NCBI GenBank assembly: GCA_026389955.1
Contig: JAPLGY010000338.1
Coordinates: forward strand, 1 to 5,300
Direction of reading: 5' to 3'
DNA length: 5,300 nt
Source: Caldilinea sp.
GTDB taxonomy: Bacteria > Chloroflexota > Anaerolineae > Caldilineales > Caldilineaceae
The first letter of the stretch is position 1, and each line of letters starts with the position of its first letter. Below are positions 1 through 5,300 of this stretch, one piece after another. Under the pieces are notes generated by a model, which was not told where the DNA came from, did not search any database, and saw nothing but the letters and a program-made list of their open reading frames with translations. Position numbers and translations under genes: made by a program.

Positions 1-1106
1 TGGTCGAGCTCGACGGCGAGACTGTTGTCAACATCGACCCCGACCTTGGCTATTTGCACAGCGGCTTTGAGAAGACCGGTGAAAACAAGCGCTACAAGGA
101 TTTTGTCTACTACACCGACCGGATGGACTATCTGTCGGCGATGAGCAACAACATGGGCTACTGCCTGACCGTAGAGAAGCTGCTTGGCATCGCTGTCCCT
201 GCGCGCGGCCAGGTGCTGCGTGTGCTCATGGCCGAGCTGCAGCGGCTCGCCTCGCATCTGTTCTGGCTTTCGACCCACGTGCTCGACGTCTCGGGTACGG
301 GCATGGCGGTGCTCATGTACGCTACCCGCGAGCGGGAGCGCATCCTCGATCTCTTTGAGATGGCCTGCGGTGCCCGCCTGACCGTCGGCTACATGCGCGT
401 CGGCGGGGTCTCGCGCGACCTGCCCCCCGCCTTCCTCGGCCACCTGGAAACGTTTCTCCGTGCGATGGCGGAGCGGATCGACGACTACGAGCGGATGTTG
501 ACCCATGGACCGCTCTGGGAAGAACGGCTGCGTGGGGTCGGCCACGTCTCGCGCGAGCAGGCGATCAATCTGGGGCTGACAGGACCCATGCTGCGCGGCA
601 GCGGCGTCGACTGGGATCTGCGCCGGGACGCCCCGTACGGCGGCTACGAGCAGTACGATTTCAAGGTGCCCGTCTTCAACGAAGGCGACTGTTATGTCCG
701 CTATCTGCTGCGGATGGAAGAGATGCGCCAGAGTCTGCGCATTCTCCGCCAGGCGATCGACCGTCTGCCCGACGGCCCCTTCCGGGTTGAGGACCGCAAG
801 ATTACGCCTCCCCCGCGCGCCGAACTGGACATCAGCATGGAGGCGCTCATCCACCATTTCAAACTGATGACGGAAGGATTTCAGGCCCCCCCCGGCATGG
901 TCTACCACGGCATTGAATCGAGCAAAGGGGAGCTGGGCTTTTTTGTTTACAGCGACGGCTCCGCCAAGCCTTATCGGTTGCATGTGCGCGGGCCCAGCTT
1001 CAACAATCTTTTTGCGATAAGCGACATGAGCAAGGGTGCCATGCTCTCGGACATCGTCACCAACATCGGCTCGATCGATATCGTTTTGGGTGAAGTCGAT
1101 CGCTAG
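1..1106 (+). CDS. nuoD: NADH-quinone oxidoreductase subunit D (NuoD, 49 kDa quinone-site subunit), 5' end missing
   Basis: NuoD forms, with NuoB, the quinone-binding chamber of complex I on the cytoplasmic face of the membrane. The frame is open from the first full codon at position 3, giving 367 visible residues, and ends with TAG at 1104-1106. NuoD is usually near 400 residues, so roughly 30-40 N-terminal residues lie outside the window, including the loop with the conserved quinone-site His. A fusion to NuoC upstream cannot be excluded. Visible family marks are GYLHSGFEKT (encoded from about 48), RMDYL with the conserved quinone-site Tyr codon at 129-131, VEKLLG, RLASHL, the RERE-LDLFE region, GVGHVS, LGLTGPMLRGSG, ITPPPR, the EALIHHFK-MTEGF region, GELGFF and the classic C-terminus DIVLGEVDR. 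The TTG at 54 is an internal Leu codon, not a start. The next gene follows after 31 bases on the same strand, consistent with one operon. Assignment is near certain; only the N-terminus is unknown. Confidence 0.97.
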   Translation, partial: VELDGETVVNIDPDLGYLHSGFEKTGENKRYKDFVYYTDRMDYLSAMSNNMGYCLTVEKLLGIAVPARGQVLRVLMAELQRLASHLFWLSTHVLDVSGTGMAVLMYATRERERILDLFEMACGARLTVGYMRVGGVSRDLPPAFLGHLETFLRAMAERIDDYERMLTHGPLWEERLRGVGHVSREQAINLGLTGPMLRGSGVDWDLRRDAPYGGYEQYDFKVPVFNEGDCYVRYLLRMEEMRQSLRILRQAIDRLPDGPFRVEDRKITPPPRAELDISMEALIHHFKLMTEGFQAPPGMVYHGIESSKGELGFFVYSDGSAKPYRLHVRGPSFNNLFAISDMSKGAMLSDIVTNIGSIDIVLGEVDR

Positions 1107-1120
1107 TGGCGATCTTTTTT
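1098..1120 (+). terminator. Terminator-like hairpin plus T-tract at the end of nuoD
   Basis: GATCGC at 1098-1103 and GCGATC at 1109-1114 are perfect inverted repeats around a five-base loop TAGTG, and six T residues follow directly at 1115-1120. The loop holds the nuoD stop codon. This is the geometry of a short intrinsic terminator. The stem is only six pairs (seven if a T-G wobble closes the loop), so it is weak, and inside a nuo operon it would more likely cause partial termination, pausing or RNA processing than a full stop. Chance is possible because GATC/CGATCG words are common in GC-rich DNA. Function is inferred; the structure is read directly. Confidence 0.35.
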
Positions 1121-1125
1121 GGATC

Positions 1126-1129
1126 AGGG
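1126..1129 (+). promoter_or_regulatory. Ribosome-binding site (AGGG) for the nuoEF fusion
   Basis: AGGG lies eight bases before the ATG at 1138, a normal Shine-Dalgarno distance, and 11 bases before a second in-frame ATG at 1141. It supports starting the gene at 1138 rather than at upstream in-frame GTG codons (such as 1036) that lie inside nuoD and encode nothing resembling NuoE. Confidence 0.6.
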
Positions 1130-1137
1130 CAAACACT

Positions 1138-3117
1138 ATGATGCTATCTGAAGCGCTGCAAACTGAAATCAAGAAGTGGATCGATCTCTATCCTACCGGC
1201 CGCCAACGCTCGGCGATTCTGCCGGCCCTCTATGCGATCCAACGTACGTTCGGCTATTGCCCGGTGGATGCGCAGAACGAGCTGGCGGCCATGCTGGACC
1301 TCGAACCGGCTGAAGTTGGGGCTGTGGTGGATTTCTACCACATGCTCCATACCGAGCCCAAGGGCGAATACCATGTCGAAGTCTGCACCAATGTGCCTTG
1401 TATGCTGCGGGGTGCCGGCCAGTGCATGCACCATTTCGAGGAAAAGCTTGGCATCCACCACGGCGAGACGACTGCCGACGACCGCTACAGCCTCGACCAT
1501 ATGGAATGTCTGGGCTCTTGTGGCACAGCGCCGATGGTCTCCGTCACCGACCGCAAGAGCGGCCAGATCCGCTATTTTGAGCAGCTTGAGTCGGCGGGGG
1601 ATGTGCAGAAGGTGCTCGACCTGGTGGCCCAGGGCAAGGCGTTCTCGACCCTCGAACGTTGGACCCCGCAGGGGGACCCCGAGCTGACCGGACGGGCGGC
1701 GGGCCCCTACCGGATTGGGGGCATGGATCAGCGGTTTCTCACCGCCCGGGTTGGCAAACCGGACAGCCATACGCTGAAGACCTACATGGCTGACGGCGGC
1801 TACGAGACCGCCCGTCGGGTGCTGGTCGGCAGCAAGCCGGAAGAGGTGGTCGAACAGGTCAAAGCCAGCGGGTTGCGCGGCCGTGGGGGAGCCGGTTTTC
1901 CTACGGGGATGAAATGGGGCTTTCTGGCTCCAGCCATGCCTCACTACCTCGTCGTCAACGCTGACGAGTCCGAGCCGGGCACCTTCAAAGACCGCATCAT
2001 CATGGAGTACGACCCGCACCAGCTGATCGAAGGGATCCTCCTGAGCGCCTTCGCCATCAAATCGGACCTTGCGTTTATCTATATCCGGGGCGAGTATTAT
2101 TTTGGCTACACGCGGCTGGTGCAGGCGATCCAGGAAGCGACCGCCCAAGGATTTCTTGGTGAGAAGATTTTTGGCACCGACTTCAACCTGCGCGTTGTGG
2201 TCCATCGGGGTGCTGGCGCCTACGAATGTGGCGAGGAGACGGCTCTGCTCACCAGCCTGGAAGGGTACCGCGGCCACCCGCGCATGAAGCCCCCTTTCCC
2301 AGCGGTCGAGGGGCTTTACGCCAAGCCCACCATCGTCAACAACGTCGAGTCGATCTGCAACGTCACCCATATTCTGCGCAACGGCGTCGACTGGTATCGC
2401 ACCTTCGGCACGGAAAAGTCTTCGGGCATGCGCATTTTCTGTCTGAGCGGCAACGTCAAATACCCGGGGCTCTACGAGCTGCCCCATGCCACCCCGCTGA
2501 GCGAACTGCTGGTCCGCTACGGGGGAGGGCCCCAGTTCGACGAGCACCCCTTCAAAGCAGTGGTGCCGGGGGGGCTTTCGATGAAGCTGCTGACCGCCAG
2601 CCAGCTCGACACCCCGCTCGACTACGAGGCTGTCCAGGCGGCTGGCTCTCTGCTGGGATCGGCGGGTGTGATCGCCATCGACAGCAGCCAGTCGATGGTC
2701 AAGGTGGCGCGGCGCACCCTCAGCTTCTACCGAGAGGAGAGCTGCGGCAAATGTACCCCCTGTCGCGAGGGGACCGGCTGGCTGGAGGACATCCTGCTGC
2801 GCATCGAAGAGGGGGGCGGCCGGGTCAAAGACCTCGATCTGATGGCGCGCATCACCACCTTTATTGCCGGAAAGAGCTTCTGTCCGTTTGGGGAAGCTTC
2901 GGTCTGGGCGTTGCAGAGCAATCTGGCCAAATACCGCGCCGAGTTCGAGCAGTACATCGCCCATACCAACCCAGAGAACGACCTGCCCGTCATTCCGATC
3001 CGACCCATCTACCGCCCTGATACGGGGAGCCCCAGTGTGGCGACCGACAGCGCCTTCAGTCTGGTCGGCGAGTCGCCGCTCCATCGCGACACACCGGTGC
3101 GCGTCAGCGGCGACTGA
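1138..3117 (+). CDS. nuoEF: NuoE-NuoF fusion: NADH-binding, FMN- and Fe-S-containing subunit of complex I
   Basis: One uninterrupted 659-residue frame covers two subunits that are usually separate. Residues about 1-170 are NuoE: a helical N-terminal part followed by a thioredoxin-like [2Fe-2S] domain with the N1a ligands C83, C88, C124 and C128 (C-x4-C ... C-x3-C). Residues about 171-200 are a linker. Residues about 200-610 are NuoF: the glycine-rich NADH/FMN loop GLRGRGGAGFPTGMKW (245-260), NADESEPGTFKDR (274-286), GAYECGEET (360-368), PRMKPPFPA and PTIVNNVE, then N3 [4Fe-4S] ligands C536, C539, C542 (CGKCTPC) and C582 (FCPFG). A polar tail of about 49 residues (611-659) extends past the usual NuoF end. 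The protein oxidises NADH with FMN and feeds electrons to NuoG. ATG 1138 is chosen for its AGGG site and because NuoE similarity begins there. HoxF of NAD-linked hydrogenases has a comparable E+F architecture, but nuoD and nuoG on either side point to complex I. No stop or frame shift is visible at the joint. Confidence 0.95.
   Translation: MMLSEALQTEIKKWIDLYPTGRQRSAILPALYAIQRTFGYCPVDAQNELAAMLDLEPAEVGAVVDFYHMLHTEPKGEYHVEVCTNVPCMLRGAGQCMHHFEEKLGIHHGETTADDRYSLDHMECLGSCGTAPMVSVTDRKSGQIRYFEQLESAGDVQKVLDLVAQGKAFSTLERWTPQGDPELTGRAAGPYRIGGMDQRFLTARVGKPDSHTLKTYMADGGYETARRVLVGSKPEEVVEQVKASGLRGRGGAGFPTGMKWGFLAPAMPHYLVVNADESEPGTFKDRIIMEYDPHQLIEGILLSAFAIKSDLAFIYIRGEYYFGYTRLVQAIQEATAQGFLGEKIFGTDFNLRVVVHRGAGAYECGEETALLTSLEGYRGHPRMKPPFPAVEGLYAKPTIVNNVESICNVTHILRNGVDWYRTFGTEKSSGMRIFCLSGNVKYPGLYELPHATPLSELLVRYGGGPQFDEHPFKAVVPGGLSMKLLTASQLDTPLDYEAVQAAGSLLGSAGVIAIDSSQSMVKVARRTLSFYREESCGKCTPCREGTGWLEDILLRIEEGGGRVKDLDLMARITTFIAGKSFCPFGEASVWALQSNLAKYRAEFEQYIAHTNPENDLPVIPIRPIYRPDTGSPSVATDSAFSLVGESPLHRDTPVRVSGD
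1703..1722 (+). repeat. GC-rich inverted repeat in the NuoE-NuoF linker
   Basis: GCCCCTA at 1703-1709 pairs with TGGGGGC at 1716-1722: five G-C pairs, one T-G wobble and one A-T pair around a six-base loop. The right arm ends on the base before ATG 1723 (Met196 of the fusion), the codon where a stand-alone NuoF would plausibly have begun. If it folds in the mRNA it would bury the only G-rich stretch upstream of that ATG and discourage internal initiation. In GC-rich DNA such a stem can arise by chance; a role is speculation. Confidence 0.3.
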
Positions 3118-3182
3118 ACCCGCCAGGTCTCTCAGTTTGTTGCGTTGCGTGAACTTTTTCTGAATGAGAAGCGGATGAAGCT

Positions 3183-5300
3183 ATGACCGATCTTGTAACG
3201 CTGACTATCGACGATCGCCAGGTGTCTGTTCCCAAGGGGACGCTGGTTTTGGATGCGGCCGCCAGGCTGGGGATCGAAATTCCTGTCTTTTGCAGCCATC
3301 CCAAGCTGGACCCGGTGGCCTGTTGCCGGATGTGTCTGGTTGAGATTTCGGGTCCGCGTGGCATGCTGCTGCAGACCGCCTGCTCGGTGCCCGTGGCTCA
3401 GGACATGGTGGTCAAGACCGCCACCCAGCAGGTGCGTGAGGTGCAGGAAGCCAACCTGGCGTTTATCCTGCTCAACCACCCGCTGGACTGCCCGATCTGC
3501 GACAAAGGGGGGGAATGTCCGCTGCAGGACCAGACCTTGCAGTTTGGCCCTGGCCTCAGCCAGCTGGTCGAGCCCAAACGGCTCAAGCACAAAAACCACC
3601 TGATCTCCGAGACGATCGTGCTGGACCAGGAGCGCTGTGTCGTCTGTTGGCGCTGCATCCGCTATCTCGAGGAGTGGGAGGACAAGCCCCAGCTGGCGCT
3701 CTTCGAGCGGGGGGGCAAGACGCTGATCGACATCCAGGACGGCCAGCCGGTCGACGCCAAGACCAGCGGCAACATCATCGACCTCTGCCCGGTCGGCGCC
3801 CTGACCAATCGGGTGGCTCGTTTTTCTTACCGTCCCTGGGAGATCGAGCGCACCCCCAGCCTCTGCACGCAGTGTTCGTTGGGCTGCAACTTGCGCCTGG
3901 ACACGCGCACCCACAAGCTGCGTCGTGTGGTCGGCCGCGAGAATATGCAAGTCAACGACCAGTGGCTCTGCGACAAGGGGCGCTTCGCCCACGGCTGGGT
4001 CAACGACGAAGGGCGGCTGACGATGCCGCTGGTGCGCAAAAACGGCACGCTCACCCCTGCCTCTTGGGGCGAGGCGCTCGGGCTGGTGGCTGAAAAGCTG
4101 CAGGCGATCAAGCGCCAGCACGGCGCGTCTGCTGTCGGCGCCATCGGCAGCGCCAAACTTTCCAATGAAAGCAACTACTTGCTCCAGCGTTGGATGCGCC
4201 AGTCGATCGGGTCCAACAACATCGACCACCGCGACGGCGCCGACGTGGCCGCGTTGCCCACCGGGCTGCCTGCCCTGGCGGGCCTGATGAAGCCACAGTA
4301 CGGGCCTGCCCCTCGGTACGATGTGGTGCTGCTGGTCGGGGTAGACCCGAGCGAAGAGCTGCCGGTGTTGGATGTGCACCTCAAGCGGGCAGTGCGCCGT
4401 GGCAAGACCCAGCTGGTCGTCGTCCACCCACGCCAGATCGAGCTGACGCGCTACCCGGGCGTCTTTTTGCAGGCCAATCCTGGCAGCGAAGTCACACTGC
4501 TCAACGGCCTGCTGCGGGCTGTGGCAGAGCCTGGCTCTGCCGCCTCGGCGCTGGTCGCCGAGGCCAGCGACCAGAAGGTCGAAGCGCTGTGCGGCGTCGC
4601 AGCTGCTGCGCTGCAAAAGGCTGCGGCTTTGTTGGCGGGCGCCCAGAACCCGCTGCTTGTCTATGGGCCGATGGCGGCACGCGGCGAGTCTGGCCCCCCT
4701 CTTCGCCAGGCCCTGACCAACCTGGCGCTCTCTTTGGGGAAACCAGCCAATCTGGCCTATGTCGGGCTGGAGGCCAACAGCCAGGGCTGTCGGGACCTGG
4801 GCATCCTGCCCGATCGCCTGCCCGGCCACGCTGCCCTCGACGACTCGGCGGCAGCCAAGGCGCTGGGCAAGCTGTGGGGCTGCAAGCTGCCTGTTGCGCC
4901 CGGCAAAAGCTACAAACAGATGCTCGACAGCGCCGGCGGCGACATCAAGGCGCTCTACATCCTGGGGGCCAACCCAGCCAGCGAACGCCCTCTCTGGACG
5001 CAAACATTGGCCAGGCTCGATTTCCTGGTGGTGCAGGAAATTTTTCTGACCGAGACGGCGGCCCTGGCCGACGTGGTGCTGCCGGCGGTGAGCTGGGCAG
5101 AACAGGACGGCACCTTTACCAACCTGGAACGCCGGGTCCAGCGAGCACCCAAAGCGCTGAGCAACCCGCAGAGCAAAGCCGCCCCAGACTGGATGATCCT
5201 GGACCATCTGGCGTCTGCGTTCGACGCTCCCTGGTCCCATGCCAATGCCCAGGCGGTCACCGCCGAGATTGCTGCTGTGGTCCCGGCCTACGCCGGCCTG
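3183..5300 (+). CDS. nuoG: NADH-quinone oxidoreductase subunit G (NuoG, 75 kDa Fe-S subunit), 3' end missing
   Basis: NuoG is the main electron wire of the complex I peripheral arm. 706 codons are visible, without a stop at the window edge; family members commonly run well beyond this length. The start is fixed: TGA at 3165-3167 is in frame and ATG 3183 is the first start codon after it. The ribosome site is weak (GGA at 3173-3175). Domain order: a ferredoxin-like [2Fe-2S] domain with N1b ligands C37, C48, C51, C67; the His-Cys cluster N5 with H99, C103, C106, C112 (HPLDCPICDKGGEC); N4 with C152, C155, C158, C202; N7 with C228, C231, C235, C263 (C-x2-C-x3-C-x27-C); then a molybdopterin-oxidoreductase-like domain from about 280, with YILGANPASE and, near 619-653, EIFLTETA, ADVVLPA, GTFTN and a terminal RRVQ. 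In complex I this last domain is generally considered a relic without molybdenum cofactor. It lies 65 bases after the fusion gene, whose NuoF half is its direct electron donor. Formate dehydrogenase-like or hydrogenase subunits share domains, but nuoD and nuoEF make NuoG the clear choice. Confidence 0.96.
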   Translation, partial: MTDLVTLTIDDRQVSVPKGTLVLDAAARLGIEIPVFCSHPKLDPVACCRMCLVEISGPRGMLLQTACSVPVAQDMVVKTATQQVREVQEANLAFILLNHPLDCPICDKGGECPLQDQTLQFGPGLSQLVEPKRLKHKNHLISETIVLDQERCVVCWRCIRYLEEWEDKPQLALFERGGKTLIDIQDGQPVDAKTSGNIIDLCPVGALTNRVARFSYRPWEIERTPSLCTQCSLGCNLRLDTRTHKLRRVVGRENMQVNDQWLCDKGRFAHGWVNDEGRLTMPLVRKNGTLTPASWGEALGLVAEKLQAIKRQHGASAVGAIGSAKLSNESNYLLQRWMRQSIGSNNIDHRDGADVAALPTGLPALAGLMKPQYGPAPRYDVVLLVGVDPSEELPVLDVHLKRAVRRGKTQLVVVHPRQIELTRYPGVFLQANPGSEVTLLNGLLRAVAEPGSAASALVAEASDQKVEALCGVAAAALQKAAALLAGAQNPLLVYGPMAARGESGPPLRQALTNLALSLGKPANLAYVGLEANSQGCRDLGILPDRLPGHAALDDSAAAKALGKLWGCKLPVAPGKSYKQMLDSAGGDIKALYILGANPASERPLWTQTLARLDFLVVQEIFLTETAALADVVLPAVSWAEQDGTFTNLERRVQRAPKALSNPQSKAAPDWMILDHLASAFDAPWSHANAQAVTAEIAAVVPAYAGL

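Noticed and set aside
1036..1137. Upstream extension of the nuoEF frame to a GTG at 1036
   Set aside because: It would overlap the conserved end of nuoD and adds residues unlike NuoE. ATG 1138 has a properly spaced AGGG and begins where NuoE similarity begins.
2226..3020. Plus-strand overlapping frame of about 264 codons inside nuoEF
   Set aside because: It is an out-of-frame reading of the NuoF region, with an Arg/Gly/Pro-rich translation, no ribosome site and no family resemblance.
1144..3084. Minus-strand open frame of about 646 codons opposite nuoEF
   Set aside because: It mirrors the GC-rich codon pattern of nuoEF and its translation is low in recognisable motifs. The plus strand encodes an intact enzyme with all cofactor ligands, so this is a shadow frame.
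1138..3117. Reading the fusion as HoxF, the diaphorase subunit of an NAD-reducing hydrogenase
   Set aside because: The E+F layout fits, but nuoD ends directly upstream and a full-length-type NuoG with N7 and the molybdopterin-like domain follows. No hydrogenase gene is in view.
3164..3178. Tiny frame ATG-AGA-AGC-GGA-TGA just before nuoG, suggestive of a leader peptide
   Set aside because: It has only four codons, no clear ribosome site and no paired attenuator structure in the 65-base spacer. It is best explained by chance.
3138..3182. Tandem GTTGC words and a weak pyrimidine/purine stem around 3154-3171 in the nuoEF-nuoG spacer
   Set aside because: There are only two short repeat copies, and the stem depends on several wobble pairs. 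This is not enough to call an operator, promoter or terminator.
3132..5240. Minus-strand open frame of about 702 codons opposite nuoG
   Set aside because: It has the same cause: the translation is rich in Arg, Gln, His, Gly and Val with no family signature, while the plus strand is unmistakably NuoG.

Overview
The window is a run of three same-strand genes for the peripheral arm of respiratory complex I (NADH:quinone oxidoreductase, NDH-1), in the canonical order nuoD, nuoE, nuoF, nuoG. The distinctive feature is that nuoE and nuoF form one continuous reading frame here. nuoD enters from the left edge without its first few dozen codons, and nuoG runs off the right edge before its stop. I see no mobile element, CRISPR array, RNA gene or phage gene. 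Long open frames on the minus strand are compositional shadows of the coding strand.

Layout: 1-1106, 3' part of nuoD (quinone-site 49 kDa subunit); 1107-1137, a short spacer with a ribosome-binding site, preceded by a terminator-like hairpin that overlaps the nuoD stop codon; 1138-3117, a 659-residue NuoE-NuoF fusion (N1a [2Fe-2S] domain followed by the FMN/NADH/N3 [4Fe-4S] domain); 3118-3182, a 65-base spacer; 3183-5300, nuoG (N1b, N5, N4 and N7 cluster sites plus a molybdopterin-oxidoreductase-like domain), incomplete at the right.

How they work together: NADH binds the NuoF half of the fusion and reduces FMN. Electrons then pass through N3 and the NuoG clusters towards NuoB/NuoI (outside the window) and reach quinone at the NuoD/NuoB interface. 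N1a in the NuoE half lies off the main path. Every cluster ligand expected in the visible parts is present with normal spacing, so the genes look functional.

Organism: GC-rich bacterial DNA. From memory of family sequences, the NuoG stretch CVVCWRCIRYLEEWEDKPQ and the NuoD stretch GYLHSGFEKT are most like Chloroflexota (for example Anaerolineae/Caldilineae-type lineages). This is an inference from motif style without a search, and other deep-branching GC-rich phyla remain possible.

This is a conserved respiratory operon and I do not see a new system in it. The points worth following up are the NuoE-NuoF fusion, a GC-rich hairpin and Met codon exactly at the fusion joint, the terminator-like hairpin between nuoD and nuoEF, and the C-terminal tail on the fusion.
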